Shown: positions 1 to 11,164 of the stretch, piece after piece
How positions within the stretch are numbered: the first letter of the stretch is position 1
Layout: every line of letters starts with the position of its first letter
NCBI GenBank assembly: GCA_900469625.1
Contig: UBXV01000036.1
Span: forward strand, 54,991-118,990
Direction of reading: 5' to 3'
Length of the DNA: 64,000 bases
From: Hyphomicrobiales bacterium
GTDB lineage: Bacteria; Pseudomonadota; Alphaproteobacteria; Rhizobiales; Rhizobiaceae
Made by a program: the position numbers and the translations under genes
The notes under the pieces: generated by a model
Seen by the model: the letters and a program-made list of their open reading frames with translations, nothing else
What the model was told of the DNA's origin: nothing
The model's database searches: none

Positions 1-1066
<1,066 letters not shown>

Positions 1067-2509
1067 TTAGCCTTTCCCGAGAAGACCGGAATATAGAGAG
1101 ACGTAACGCTCGGCGCTTCTGGCCCAGGATACGTCCGATTTCATGCCCTGGGTCTGCAGACGCGCCCAGACTTTCGGATCGTTGTATGCACGGAAGACGC
1201 GCCGGATCGCAAGACGCAACCCGTCGGTGTTGACCGGTGTGAACTGGAAACCGGTCGCGACCTTGGCCGACAACCCGGCTTCGTTCGCGTCGATGATGGT
1301 ATCGGCGAGACCGCCGGTGCGCGCGACGACCGGTACGCAGCCGTAACGCAGACCGTAAAGCTGGGTCAGCCCGCAGGGCTCGAAGCGCGACGGGATGAGG
1401 ATCGCGTCCGATCCCGCCTGCATCAGGTGCGAGAGCGGCTCGTTATAGCCGGTGACCATGCCGACATGGCCGCGATGGCGCGAGGCGGCGGCAAGCAGCG
1501 CGCCCTCGAGCGCGGCATCGCCGGAGCCGAGAACGATGAGCTTGCCGCCCATCGCCACGATCTCGTCGGTAACTTCGGCCAAAAGGTCCATGCCCTTCTG
1601 CCAGGTGAGCCGGCTGATGACGCAGAAGATCGGGCCGGTGCCCTGTTCGAGGCCGAAGCGTTGTTCGAGCGCCCGCCGGTTGGCGCCGCGCTGCTTCAAG
1701 GTCGTGGCGGTGAAATGCTGGGCAATCAACGGGTCGCTTGCCGGATTCCAGACGTCGGCGTCGATGCCGTTTACGATGCCGGAAAGATCGGAAAGCCTGC
1801 TCTTCAGCAGGCCCTCGAGGCCCATTCCGAATTCCGGCGTCAGGATCTCCTGCGCATAGGATGGGCTGACGGTGGTGACCGCGTTCGCCGTCTGCAGGCC
1901 GCCCTTGAGGAAGCCGACATCACCGTAATATTCGACGAACTGCATCGAGAAGGCTTCCGGCGGTAGCGCCAGTTCGGCAAAGACCTCCGGTCCGAACTGG
2001 CCCTGGAAGGCGATGTTGTGGATGGTCATGACCGTCGGCGTCGCGGCGGCGCGGCCAAAGCGCATGTAGACCGGGGTCAGCGCCGTCTGCCAGTCGTGCA
2101 CATGGACGATATCGGGCTTGAAGCCGGCGACGACATCGCCGGCGGCGATCTCGGCCGCGGCCAGCGACAGCGCGGCGAAGCGGCGGAAGTTGTCGACATA
2201 GTCGCGGCCGGTCGCGTCGACGTACGGACCGCCGTCGCGCTCGTAGAGTGCGGGCAGATCGAGCACCAGAAGGTCGAGCCCGTCGAGGTCGGCGGCCAGA
2301 ACCGAGGCCGGGCTGCCGAACAGGTTGGCGAAACTGCCGACCTTCTTTTTCTTCTTCAGTTTCTGCAGCACCGCTGGATAGCCCGGCACCAGGGTGCGGG
2401 TGCGGATACCGTGCGGCGACAGTGCGGCCGGCAGGGCGCCGACGACATCGGCAAGCCCCCCGGTCTTGACCAGCGGATACACTTCGGACGCAACGGAAAG
2501 GATGTTCAT
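1067..2509 (-). CDS. glgA: Glycogen synthase (ADP-glucose type)
   Basis: Transfers glucose from ADP-glucose to the non-reducing end of alpha-1,4-glucan; GT5 glycosyltransferase. The chosen ATG at 2509 gives 480 residues, the usual rhizobial length, and puts the ADP-glucose-binding KTGGL motif at residues 15-19 ([19 protein letters not shown]). A longer frame to 2563 would overlap the glgC stop and has no family support. The C-terminal GT-B lobe carries the [12 protein letters not shown] and RTGGLAD motifs that hold the nucleotide and the acceptor. It starts 11 bases after glgC and ends 6 bases before pgm, so it is translated from the glg polycistron. Confidence 0.96.
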   Translation of the reverse strand: MNILSVASEVYPLVKTGGLADVVGALPAALSPHGIRTRTLVPGYPAVLQKLKKKKKVGSFANLFGSPASVLAADLDGLDLLVLDLPALYERDGGPYVDATGRDYVDNFRRFAALSLAAAEIAAGDVVAGFKPDIVHVHDWQTALTPVYMRFGRAAATPTVMTIHNIAFQGQFGPEVFAELALPPEAFSMQFVEYYGDVGFLKGGLQTANAVTTVSPSYAQEILTPEFGMGLEGLLKSRLSDLSGIVNGIDADVWNPASDPLIAQHFTATTLKQRGANRRALEQRFGLEQGTGPIFCVISRLTWQKGMDLLAEVTDEIVAMGGKLIVLGSGDAALEGALLAAASRHRGHVGMVTGYNEPLSHLMQAGSDAILIPSRFEPCGLTQLYGLRYGCVPVVARTGGLADTIIDANEAGLSAKVATGFQFTPVNTDGLRLAIRRVFRAYNDPKVWARLQTQGMKSDVSWARSAERYVSLYSGLLGKG

Positions 2510-2520
2510 CAACGGCGGAC

Positions 2521-3783
2521 CTACATTCCCAGTTTGTCGATCATCGTTTGGGTGATCAGGCAAACGCCGTTTTCCGAACGGCGGAAGCGCTTCGCATCCA
2601 GCTCCGGATCTTCACCGACGACGAGGCCTTCCGGAATGACCACGCGGCTGTCGATCACCACGTTGCTCAGCAACGCGCGACGACCGATCTTCACATCGGG
2701 CAGGATGACGGCATTTTCCAGTCGCGAATATGAATTTACGCGGACGCCGGTGAAAAGCAGGCTGCGATTAAGCGCAGCGCCGGAGATGATGCAGTCGCCA
2801 GACACCAGCGAGGAGGTCGCCGAACCGCGACGGTTTTCGTCGTCATGCACGAACTTGGCCGGCGGCTTGATCTCGGCGAAGGTCCAGATCGGCCAGGTGC
2901 TGTCGTAGATGTCGAGTTCCGGCGTCACGTGGGTCAGGTCGATATTGGCCTGCCAATAGGCATCGATCGTACCGACGTCACGCCAATAGGCCTCGCGCTC
3001 GAAATCCGAGCGGACGCAGGACTGGTTGAAGCGGTGGGCGACCGCCTTACCGTTGTCGACGATATAGGGGATGATGTCCTTGCCGAAGTCGCGGCTCGAT
3101 TTCGGATCGGCGGCGTCGCGCCGCAACAGGTCCATCAGGAACTTTGTGTGGAAGACGTAGATGCCCATGGATGCGAGCGCCATGCCGGGATTGCCAGGAA
3201 TGCCCGGCGGGTCGGCCGGCTTCTCGACGAAGGCGATGATGCGATCCTTGTCGTCGACATGCATGACGCCGAAACCGGTCGCCTCCATGCGCGGCACCTC
3301 GAGGCAGCCGATGGTGACGTCGGCGCCGGAATCGACGTGCTGCTGCAGCATCAATTCGTAGTCCATCTTGTAGATGTGGTCGCCCGCCAGGATGACCATG
3401 TACTCGACGCCATGATCCTCGATGATGTCGATGTTCTGGTAGACCGCGTCGGCGGTGCCTTCGTACCATTGCGTCTCGGAGACGCGCTGGCTTGCCGGCA
3501 GGATGTCGAAGCTTTCGTTGCGCTCGGGGCGGAAGAAGTTCCAGCCGCGCTGCAGATGGCGGATCAGCGAATGCGCCTTGTATTGGGTGGCGACGCCGAT
3601 GCGGCGGATACCGGAGTTGAGCGCGTTGGAGAGGGCGAAATCGATGATGCGGGCCTTGCCGCCGAAATAGACCGCAGGCTTTGCCCGCCGGTCGGTCAAT
3701 TCCTTCAGGCGACTGCCGCGGCCGCCAGCGAGAACATAGGCCATGGCATCACGGGCCAAGGGTTGCGTACGCTTTTCCACCAT
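2521..3783 (-). CDS. glgC: Glucose-1-phosphate adenylyltransferase
   Basis: Makes ADP-glucose from glucose-1-phosphate and ATP, the committed and allosterically controlled step of glycogen synthesis. The ATG at 3783 ([20 protein letters not shown]) gives 420 residues and is preceded by a strong GGGGAGGA Shine-Dalgarno sequence, whereas the longer frame to 3879 adds an unrelated basic tail. The nucleotide-binding loop [20 protein letters not shown] lies at about residues 18-38. The C-terminal left-handed helix region with the regulatory site is intact ([18 protein letters not shown] repeats). There is a 124-base gap to glgB, longer than the other operon joints, so a secondary promoter is possible. 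Confidence 0.96.
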   Translation of the reverse strand: MVEKRTQPLARDAMAYVLAGGRGSRLKELTDRRAKPAVYFGGKARIIDFALSNALNSGIRRIGVATQYKAHSLIRHLQRGWNFFRPERNESFDILPASQRVSETQWYEGTADAVYQNIDIIEDHGVEYMVILAGDHIYKMDYELMLQQHVDSGADVTIGCLEVPRMEATGFGVMHVDDKDRIIAFVEKPADPPGIPGNPGMALASMGIYVFHTKFLMDLLRRDAADPKSSRDFGKDIIPYIVDNGKAVAHRFNQSCVRSDFEREAYWRDVGTIDAYWQANIDLTHVTPELDIYDSTWPIWTFAEIKPPAKFVHDDENRRGSATSSLVSGDCIISGAALNRSLLFTGVRVNSYSRLENAVILPDVKIGRRALLSNVVIDSRVVIPEGLVVGEDPELDAKRFRRSENGVCLITQTMIDKLGM

Positions 3784-3907
3784 TTGTCCTCCCCAAATTG
3801 ATTGTTCTTCGGGATCGTCAACGCGACCTTTGCGACGCCTTGCGGCCCTCGAAATTTCTTGACGCCTTTCCCAGGACAACCGCTTCGGGCGGTTGGCGGG
3901 AAAGGCT

Positions 3908-6118
3908 CTAATCCTGCTCCAGCATCAGCGTTGCCAAGGGCGGCAAGGTGATGCTGGCGGTTATCGCTCCTGTCTTGTCCTTTTGTGCCTGAACGGCGCC
4001 GCCGTTGCCCTTGCCGCTCCCCCCGTAGATCTCCGCGTCGGTGTTCAGCACTTCCTTCCAGCGACCCGCGACCGGAAGCGGGATCGTGTAGCTTTCCCGA
4101 TAGACGGGCGTGAAATTGGTGATGACGGCGACGAGCTTTTCGCCCGGCGCCTTGCGCAGCCAGGCAAAGACCGAATTGTCGCGGTCATCGGCGATCAGCC
4201 ACTCGAAGCCGTCGCCCTCGCAATCGCGCGCATGTAGCGCCGGCTTGGAGCGGTAGGTGCCGTTGAGGTCACGCACCAGGCGCCGCATGCCCTCGTGCAG
4301 GTGATATTCGAGCAGGTTCCAGTCGAGCGCGCGCTCCTCCGACCATTCGCGCCATTGCGCGAATTCCTGGCCCATGAACAGCAGCTTCTTGCCGGGGTAG
4401 CCCCACATGAAGGCGTAGTAGGCGCGCAGGTTGGCGAACTTCTGCCAGTCGTCGCCGGTCATCTTGGCAATCAGCGAGCCTTTGCCATGCACGACCTCGT
4501 CATGGGACAGCGGCAACACGAAGTTTTCGCTGAAGGCGTAAAGCAGGCCGAAGGTCAGGTCGTTGTGGTGGTGGCGGCGGTGGATCGGCTCTCGCGACAT
4601 GTATTGCAGCGTGTCGTGCATGAAGCCCATGTTCCACTTGAAGCCGAAGCCGAGACCGCCGGCATGGACCGGATGCGATACCTTGGGCCAGGAGGTCGAT
4701 TCCTCGGCAATCGTCAGGATACCCTTGTGGGAACCATAGATTTCGGTGTTCAGCGTCTGCAGGAAGCGGACCGCTGCGAGATTCTCGTTGCCGCCGTATT
4801 CGTTCGGCACCCATTCGCCATGCTTGCGCGAGTAATCGAGGTAAAGCATCGAGGCGACCGCATCGACGCGCAGGCCGTCGACATGGAATTTCTCCGCCCA
4901 GTAGAGCGCGTTGTTGACGAGGAAGGACAGCACTTCCTGGCGGCCGAAATTGTAGATCGCCGTGTTCCAGTCCGGGTGGAAGCCCTGGCGCGGATCTTCG
5001 TGCTCGTAGAGTGCTGTACCGTCGAACCAGCGCAGACCATGCTCGTCGGTCGGGAAATGCGCCGGTACCCAGTCGAGGATGACGCCGAGCCCGACCTTGT
5101 GGCAGCCATTGACGAAGCGGGCGAAGCCTTCCGGCTCGCCGAAGCGGGCCGTCGGCGCATAGAGGCCGGTCGTCTGATAGCCCCAGGAGGGGTCGTAGGG
5201 AAATTCGGAGATCGGCAGGAACTCGATGTGGGTGAAGCCCATGTCGACGCAATAGGGGATCAATCGGTCGGCAAGCTCGTCCCAGGACAGCATGTCGCCG
5301 TTGTCGCGGCGCTGCCATGAGCCGGCATGCACCTCGTAGATCGAGATCGGCTGGCGACGGGCATCCGCGGACGCCCAATGGGCGCGATGCGCCTCGTCTT
5401 CCCACGCTTGCGCGATTTCGGGTGTCGTCACCGAGGCGGTGTTCGGCCGAAGCTCGGAGCGGCGCGCGAAGGGATCTGCCTTCAGTGGCAGCAGCGTGCC
5501 CTGGCGGTCCAGGATTTCGTACTTGTAGGCAAGGCCCGCTTCGACGCCGGGGATGAAGATTTCCCAGATGCCGGTATCGGTGCGAAGGCGCATTACATGG
5601 CGGCGCCCGTCCCAGTCGTTGAACTGGCCGACCACGGAAACGCGCCTGGCATTCGGAGCCCAGACGGCGAAGTGATAGCCCTCGGCGCCCTCATGGTTGA
5701 GCGGGTGGGCGCCCATCTTGTCGAACAGCCGCAGATGCGAGCCCTCGCGCATATAATAGTCGTCCATTGGGCCCAGCACCGGGCCGAAGGAGTAGGGATC
5801 GACGACGACCCACTCGCCGCCATCGTTGCGAGCGCGATAGCGCACCGGCTGGATCTTGCGCAGCGAGACCGGCCCCTCGAAGAAGCCGGCATCATCGCGC
5901 CGTTCGAGGGTGCCGAGTTCCTTGCCCGCCAGCGTTTCAACAACCACGCTTGCGGCATCCGGAATGAAGCAGCGCGCGACGTAGGTCTTGCCCACCGGAT
6001 GCAGGCCGAGAACGGCGAAGGGATCGTCATGCGTGCCCGTGAGAATGGCCGCAATGGCCGGCGTTGACAGCAGGGCTGAAGCTGCAGGTTCCGGGTCCTT
6101 GCCGGCCGAAGGGGTCAT
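3908..6118 (-). CDS. glgB: 1,4-alpha-glucan branching enzyme
   Basis: Introduces alpha-1,6 branches into glycogen (GH13, CBM48). The ATG at 6118 forms an ATGA overlap with the glgP stop, which fixes the start ([11 protein letters not shown]) and gives 736 residues. An N-terminal GlgB domain is followed by the CBM48 segment ([20 protein letters not shown]) near residue 145 and the catalytic barrel. The nucleophile Asp sits in GLRVDAV at about residue 418, the acid Glu in [10 protein letters not shown] at about 471, and the transition-state residues in [12 protein letters not shown]. Second gene of the operon; translation is probably coupled to glgP. Confidence 0.97.
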   Translation of the reverse strand: MTPSAGKDPEPAASALLSTPAIAAILTGTHDDPFAVLGLHPVGKTYVARCFIPDAASVVVETLAGKELGTLERRDDAGFFEGPVSLRKIQPVRYRARNDGGEWVVVDPYSFGPVLGPMDDYYMREGSHLRLFDKMGAHPLNHEGAEGYHFAVWAPNARRVSVVGQFNDWDGRRHVMRLRTDTGIWEIFIPGVEAGLAYKYEILDRQGTLLPLKADPFARRSELRPNTASVTTPEIAQAWEDEAHRAHWASADARRQPISIYEVHAGSWQRRDNGDMLSWDELADRLIPYCVDMGFTHIEFLPISEFPYDPSWGYQTTGLYAPTARFGEPEGFARFVNGCHKVGLGVILDWVPAHFPTDEHGLRWFDGTALYEHEDPRQGFHPDWNTAIYNFGRQEVLSFLVNNALYWAEKFHVDGLRVDAVASMLYLDYSRKHGEWVPNEYGGNENLAAVRFLQTLNTEIYGSHKGILTIAEESTSWPKVSHPVHAGGLGFGFKWNMGFMHDTLQYMSREPIHRRHHHNDLTFGLLYAFSENFVLPLSHDEVVHGKGSLIAKMTGDDWQKFANLRAYYAFMWGYPGKKLLFMGQEFAQWREWSEERALDWNLLEYHLHEGMRRLVRDLNGTYRSKPALHARDCEGDGFEWLIADDRDNSVFAWLRKAPGEKLVAVITNFTPVYRESYTIPLPVAGRWKEVLNTDAEIYGGSGKGNGGAVQAQKDKTGAITASITLPPLATLMLEQD

Positions 6119-8580
6119 CCGGCTCTCCAAATTTCCCCGGCATATTGCCGGATGGTGCGATCGGACGAGAACCAGCCCATACGCGCGGTGTTGCGCACGG
6201 CCTGGGAATACCAGGCGGATGGCGTCGTCCACAGCTGGTCGATCTCGCGCTGCGCCTTGGCGTAGGCTTCGAAGTCGGCCGCGACCATGAACCAGTCGTG
6301 ATTGTAGAGGCCATCGACAAGGCTGGTAAAGCGGTTGCGGTCATCGGGCGAAAACACACCCGATGCGATCGCCTGCAGCGCCTGCGACAGCTCGCGCGAG
6401 CCCTCAATGATGGCACGCGGATTGTGGCCCTCGGCGCGGGCGTTGGTGACTTCCTCGGCGGTCAGGCCGAAGATCTTGATGTTCTCCTCGCCGACCCAGT
6501 CGCGCATCTCGACATTGGCGCCGTCGAGCGTGCCGATCGTCAGCGCGCCGTTCAGCGCGAACTTCATGTTGCCGGTGCCCGACGCCTCCATGCCGGCGGT
6601 CGAGATCTGCTCGGAGAGGTCCGCGGCCGGTACGATGATCTCGGCCAGCGAGACATTGTAGTTGGGCACGAAGACGATCTTCAGAAGACCGCGGACGGCC
6701 GGGTCGTTGTTGACGACGCGGGCAACGTCGTTTGCCAGTTTGATGATCAGCTTGGCGTTGTGGTAGCTCGGCGCCGCCTTGCCGGCAAACAGCTTGACGC
6801 GCGGCACCCAGTCGAGCTCGGGATGCGAGCGGATCTGGTCGTAGAGCGCCACCGCCTCGATGATGTTGAGCAGCTGGCGCTTGTATTCGTGGATGCGCTT
6901 GATCTGGATGTCGAACATCGCCGACGGGTCGAGCCTGATGCCGAGGCGGCTCTGGACAAGCTGGGCGAGCTTGACCTTGTTGGCGCGCTTGACGGCGGCG
7001 AAATGCTCCTGGAACTCCGGCTTGTCGGCGAAGGCGTCGAGCGCCTGCAACGCCTCGGTATTGTCCATGAACTCGTCGCCGATCGCCTCGCGGATCAGGC
7101 TGAACAGGCCGGGATTGCACTGCATCAGCCAGCGGCGCGGGGTGATGCCGTTGGTCTTGTTGTTGATGCGATCCGGGTAGAGCTTGTGCAGGTCGGCAAA
7201 CACCGTTTCCTTCATCAGCTCCGTATGAAGCGCCGAGACGCCGTTGATCGAGTGCGAGCCGACAAAGGCAAGATTGCCCATGCGCACCCGGCGATCGCCG
7301 CTTTCGTCGATCAAGGAGATGTTGCGGATCTCCTGGTCGGTGGCGCCCTTCTGCTTGCGCGCCTCGATCAGGATCTTGGCGTTGATCGCATAGACGATCT
7401 GCATGTGGCGCGGCAGCAGCCGCTCGAACAGCGGCACGGGCCAGCTTTCGAGCGCTTCCGGCAAAAGCGTGTGGTTGGTGTAGGAAATGGTGCGGCGGGT
7501 GATATCCCAGGCCTGTTCGAAATCGAGGCCGTGCAGGTCGGTCAACAGCCGGACGAGTTCGGCGACCGAGACCGCCGGGTGGGTGTCGTTGAGCTGGATC
7601 GCGACGGCATCGGGCAGCGAGGTGAAATCCGGATACTGCTGCAGGTGGCGGCGCAGGATGTCCTGCAGCGAGGCGGAGGAGAAGAAATACTCCTGGCGCA
7701 GGCGAAGCTCCTGGCCGGCGGGCGTGGCGTCGGCCGGATAGAGCACGCGGGTCAGGCTTTCCGCCTTGTTGCTTTCGCGCAGCGCGCCGATATGGTCGCC
7801 GGCGTTGAAGGCATCGAGCAGGATCGGGTCGATCGGCTGTGCCGTCCAGAGTCTCAGCGTGTTGACGCGCTTGGCCCGCCAGCCAACCGCCGGCGTGTCG
7901 AAGGCGGTGGCGATCACGCGCTCGGCCGGCTTCCAGACGAAGCGCTGGATTTCCTCGTCGACATTGACGGTCTCGACGGCGCCGCCGAAGCCTATTTCAT
8001 AGGAGCTTTCGCGGCGCTCGAACTCCCAGGGGTTGCCGTGGGCAAGCCAGGTCTCCGGCAGTTCCACCTGCCAGCCATCGGCCATCTGCTGGCGGAACAG
8101 GCCGTGCATGTAGCGGATGCCGTAACCATAGGCCGGCACGTCCACGGTCGCCATCGATTCCATGAAGCAGGCGGCGAGGCGGCCAAGACCACCGTTGCCG
8201 AGAGCCGCGTCGGGCTCGAGCAGGGCGATGACGTCGATATCGACACCGAGCGAGGCAAGCGCATCGCGCATCTCCTCCATCAGGCCGATATTGGTCATGG
8301 CGTCGCGCATCAGCCGGCCGATGAGGAACTCGAGCGAGAGATAATAGACGCGTTTGGCGCCGGTCGCGTAGGTCTGGCGGGTCGAATCCATCCACTTGTC
8401 GGTGATGCGGTCGCGCACCACGAGAATCGCGGCCGTCAGCCAGTCATGCGGCTTTGCGACCTTCGGATCCTTGCCGATGCGGTACTTCAGGCGTTCGAGA
8501 ATTTCGACGGCAAGCTGATCGGGTTCGGAGGAACGAAGTGCGGGCTGCGGCAGTTCGTTGGCGGAAATCTTGTTCATCAT
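6115..8580 (-). CDS. glgP: Glycogen phosphorylase
   Basis: Releases glucose-1-phosphate from glycogen by phosphorolysis, using pyridoxal phosphate. 821 residues, normal for GT35 enzymes. The N-terminus has the family stretch DWLTAAILVVRDRITDKWMD near residue 45. The cofactor lysine lies in EASGTGNMKFALNGALTIGT at about residue 672. It is the first gene of the leftward glgP-glgB-glgC-glgA-pgm operon and its TGA overlaps the glgB ATG by 4 bases. The Shine-Dalgarno sequence is weak. Two adjacent ATG codons are possible starts. Confidence 0.97.
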   Translation of the reverse strand: MMNKISANELPQPALRSSEPDQLAVEILERLKYRIGKDPKVAKPHDWLTAAILVVRDRITDKWMDSTRQTYATGAKRVYYLSLEFLIGRLMRDAMTNIGLMEEMRDALASLGVDIDVIALLEPDAALGNGGLGRLAACFMESMATVDVPAYGYGIRYMHGLFRQQMADGWQVELPETWLAHGNPWEFERRESSYEIGFGGAVETVNVDEEIQRFVWKPAERVIATAFDTPAVGWRAKRVNTLRLWTAQPIDPILLDAFNAGDHIGALRESNKAESLTRVLYPADATPAGQELRLRQEYFFSSASLQDILRRHLQQYPDFTSLPDAVAIQLNDTHPAVSVAELVRLLTDLHGLDFEQAWDITRRTISYTNHTLLPEALESWPVPLFERLLPRHMQIVYAINAKILIEARKQKGATDQEIRNISLIDESGDRRVRMGNLAFVGSHSINGVSALHTELMKETVFADLHKLYPDRINNKTNGITPRRWLMQCNPGLFSLIREAIGDEFMDNTEALQALDAFADKPEFQEHFAAVKRANKVKLAQLVQSRLGIRLDPSAMFDIQIKRIHEYKRQLLNIIEAVALYDQIRSHPELDWVPRVKLFAGKAAPSYHNAKLIIKLANDVARVVNNDPAVRGLLKIVFVPNYNVSLAEIIVPAADLSEQISTAGMEASGTGNMKFALNGALTIGTLDGANVEMRDWVGEENIKIFGLTAEEVTNARAEGHNPRAIIEGSRELSQALQAIASGVFSPDDRNRFTSLVDGLYNHDWFMVAADFEAYAKAQREIDQLWTTPSAWYSQAVRNTARMGWFSSDRTIRQYAGEIWRAG

Positions 8581-8631
8581 CAGAACTGTCTTACCCTGTT
8601 GCGTTGGGAGGTCGCAGGCCGGAACCGACCG

Positions 8632-8673
8632 GGGATGGGCAATTTATGCATCGATCCGAAGCGCTTGCAACAG
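8632..8673 (-). promoter_or_regulatory. Possible glg operon promoter
   Basis: On the minus strand a TTGCAA hexamer is followed after 17 bases by ATAAAT, about 60 bases upstream of the glgP ATG. The match to a sigma-70 promoter is only partial, and this is the best candidate seen in the 226-base gap between glgP and the TadG-like gene. Confidence 0.25.
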
Positions 8674-8752
8674 CTGTTTTTAAAAGGATTAGAATTGCCT
8701 GAAGGGCAGAAGGTGTGACGACGCATCGCGATCCGGCACGGTCTTCAGAACG

Positions 8753-8782
8753 AAAAATGCCGCCCGGCGGGACCGGGCGGCA
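8753..8782 (-). terminator. Rho-independent terminator of the TadG-like gene
   Basis: Perfect 10-bp stem TGCCGCCCGG / CCGGGCGGCA with a 5-base loop; in the leftward direction it runs straight into TTTTT. It lies 25 bases past the stop of the TadG-like gene and separates it from the glg operon. Confidence 0.88.
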
Positions 8783-8806
8783 CAATGCTTGCGCGCTTTT
8801 GTTTGT

Positions 8807-10093
8807 TTACTTTGTCAGGCGTGCCATCTTGCCTGAAGTCTGGGCGCCGATCTCACCGAAAACGGCAAGCAGTTCCTCGGCTTTTTCCGGGGCCTTGTAG
8901 TGGGCGGTCGACGTCGCGCACTGCTCCAGCAGGGTCTTGCCGCGATCCGGCGCCATGAAGGCGATGGTGAATACGATCATGCCGGCGTTCTTGGCGTCGG
9001 TGCAGGCCTTGAGCGTTGCCGTATCGGAGGCAGAATATTCGCCTGCCTTCGGGGTTGCTTGCGTCTTGCCCTTGTAGTGCGTGTTCTCACCGTCGGTCAT
9101 GAAGATGATGTATTTCTTCGGGACGAGTCCGTTCGACAGCTTATGCGCATCGTTTTCCGTGGTGGCCTTGAGATCGGCATAGGCCTTCTCGAAGGCGCCG
9201 CTGGAATCCGTGCCGCCTTCGGCGACCAGGTTCTGGACATAGGTGCTGGCCTTCGTCGTTCCCCAAGCGAGTTTTTCTTCCTTGAACACGTCGCTGCTAT
9301 AGGACACCGCGCCGACGCGAACGTATTTCTTGTCCTTGTCGGCTTCGGCGAGCGGCTTCAGCAAGGTGTCGACGGCGGACTTCAAGGTGGTGATCTTGTC
9401 GATGTAGCAGGGGCTTGTCGCCTTGACGTTACTTTTTCCCCAGTTGTTCGAGTCCCAGTTGACGCAGCTTGTCGTCGGCTTTTTCTCGACATTGGTCTTG
9501 AATGCCATCGAGCCAGAGCGGTCGAGGACGAGATACATCGACATTGCGTTCTGGGTTTCCGTTGCGCTCTCGGCGACCGCGACGGTTTCCAGCTGGATCG
9601 ACTCCTGGCCGAGCAAGCGTGTCATGGCGTTGAACTGAATGAGCTTCTTGTTCACGACCGTGACTTTGAATGCCTTGTCACTCTTGCCGACTGCCGTTTC
9701 CTTGATGTCGACGCTCGGCTTCGTTGCCGTGTCCCCCGGTTGCGGGGTTGCGGTCGCACCAGAGACTACGCCCTGGCCTGTACCTTTGCCACCCTCAGGC
9801 GTCTCGGCGGCAGTGCCCGTGGTTTGAGCGCCGAGAAAGTTCAAGGCGATCTCCTTGGCCTTTTCGGGCGTTTCCGCCGTCTTGGAGACCAGGGCGGACG
9901 CGGCTGCAAGTGCTGCGGCGTCTGCCGCATCCTGCATCTGGTTCTTCGTGGTCACCATGTTCGCCATGTCGATGGCAACGCCACCGGCGGCCAGGAGCAA
10001 TGGCGAGACCAGGGCCGCCATCATGCCGAAGTTTCCGCCACGGTCCTTCAGCATAGCCATGAAGGACCGATTGATCGTGGATCGTTTTCCCAT
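8807..10093 (-). CDS. TadG-like pilus/von Willebrand factor A protein
   Basis: 428 residues from the ATG at 10093 (MGKRSTINRSFMAMLKDRGG); an upstream TTG at 10108 is less likely. Residues about 20-65 form a TadE/TadG-type hydrophobic N-terminus (FGMMAALVSPLLLAAGGVAIDMANM) followed by an Ala-rich stretch, as in Flp pilus assembly TadG. From about residue 185 there is a von Willebrand factor A domain with an intact metal-ion site, LVLDRSGSM (DxSxS) and a later EGGTDSS and FMTDGENTH. A low-complexity Gly/Thr/Pro linker lies between. Proteins of this type are exported and membrane-anchored and help assemble Flp pili or adhesins. No other tad/cpa gene is in the window, so the partner system is unknown. 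Its own terminator follows. Confidence 0.85.
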   Translation of the reverse strand: MGKRSTINRSFMAMLKDRGGNFGMMAALVSPLLLAAGGVAIDMANMVTTKNQMQDAADAAALAAASALVSKTAETPEKAKEIALNFLGAQTTGTAAETPEGGKGTGQGVVSGATATPQPGDTATKPSVDIKETAVGKSDKAFKVTVVNKKLIQFNAMTRLLGQESIQLETVAVAESATETQNAMSMYLVLDRSGSMAFKTNVEKKPTTSCVNWDSNNWGKSNVKATSPCYIDKITTLKSAVDTLLKPLAEADKDKKYVRVGAVSYSSDVFKEEKLAWGTTKASTYVQNLVAEGGTDSSGAFEKAYADLKATTENDAHKLSNGLVPKKYIIFMTDGENTHYKGKTQATPKAGEYSASDTATLKACTDAKNAGMIVFTIAFMAPDRGKTLLEQCATSTAHYKAPEKAEELLAVFGEIGAQTSGKMARLTK

Positions 10094-10269
10094 CTCTGCA
10101 CACCCCAAGGAACACGTTGCAAGCTTGAGGGCGACATTAGCGGGGGTGACTTACGATAACGTTCAGACAATCGCTACAATTTTAGCGGAATGCAGGAAAT
10201 CCAGCGGTTACAGCGTGTTCGGGCGATGCGACGGTGTCTGAAAACGGGAATGCCCTGTCCCGATCTGGG

Positions 10270-11148
10270 TCAGGTGACCGGAATGACGTCAACGGCCTGC
10301 TCCGTCTTCTGCCCGCCATAGCTCTTCAGGACGCCGATGACAGGTGCAACGTCGCCGTAGTCGCGGCCATGGCCGACGACGATATGGTCGGTTCCTGCCG
10401 GTATATTGTTGGTTGGATCCAGTTCCAGCCAACCCGCAGTGGTGCCGCACCAGATGCGAACCCAGGCGTGCATGGCGTCGGCCCCTTCAAGGCGCTCCTT
10501 GCCTGCAGGGGGAATTGTTCTTAAGAATCCGCTAACATACCCAGCGGGAATGCCGAGGCTTCTGAGCGCCACGATCATCACATGCGTGAAATCCTGGCAG
10601 ACACCGCGCTTGAGCGCGAAGGCTTCGGCGGCCGTCGTGTTCACCGTGGTCGCCTCGGCGTCGTAGACGAAGTCCCGATGGATGCGGGCGCAAATCGCTG
10701 TCGCGATCTGGCGGATCGTCATGCCGGGGGTGACAAGCGCCCGGGCATAATCGGCAATCTCAGGGACCTCGGCCAGCAATGGGCTCGGACCGACGAAATG
10801 GTGCGGGGCATCGGGATCGACCGACCAGCACGCCGCAAGGTCTGCCGGCAGACGGGACAGGTCGGCGGAAAAATCCGCCGTCAGCGGCAGCGGTTCCACC
10901 TGGACGCGCGCCTGCATGCGGATCACCAGATCGTCATGGGCGGAGCGAAACAGGATCGCCGTGAAGGGATTGGCAAAGAAGTCGACGCTTTCGGAGCGCT
11001 CCGCCGGCATCGGCTGGCAGCTCAGCGATCCGACGACGAGCCGCTGGCGACCGATAAGCGTTGCCGGCATGACGCGCACCAGATGGCGCCCGCCCGATAC
11101 GGGTACTTCGTAGCCGTAGGTGATCTTCAGGCTGATGTCGTAGAGCAT
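10270..11148 (-). CDS. Transglutaminase-like cysteine peptidase family protein
   Basis: 292 residues from the ATG at 11148 (MLYDISLKITYGYEVPVSG); the frame extends to 11238 but that part overlaps the upstream gene. The N-terminal beta domain is of the bacterial transglutaminase-like type, followed by the core with catalytic Cys in RGVCQDFTHVMIVALRSLG, His in DAMHAWVRIW and Asp in LELDPTNN. Such proteins are predicted amidases or peptidases rather than true cross-linkers. It is the last gene of a leftward operon, 16 bases after the ATP-grasp/alpha-E gene. That pairing is widespread in bacteria, and the family's substrate is not established. Confidence 0.88.
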   Translation of the reverse strand: MLYDISLKITYGYEVPVSGGRHLVRVMPATLIGRQRLVVGSLSCQPMPAERSESVDFFANPFTAILFRSAHDDLVIRMQARVQVEPLPLTADFSADLSRLPADLAACWSVDPDAPHHFVGPSPLLAEVPEIADYARALVTPGMTIRQIATAICARIHRDFVYDAEATTVNTTAAEAFALKRGVCQDFTHVMIVALRSLGIPAGYVSGFLRTIPPAGKERLEGADAMHAWVRIWCGTTAGWLELDPTNNIPAGTDHIVVGHGRDYGDVAPVIGVLKSYGGQKTEQAVDVIPVT

Positions 11149-11164
11149 GGGCGCGTCCTGAAGG

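Noticed and set aside
6064..8718. 884-codon open frame opposite glgP
   Set aside because: A shadow of high GC and glgP codon structure: Arg/Asp/Val-rich, no family features, fully overlaps a certain gene.
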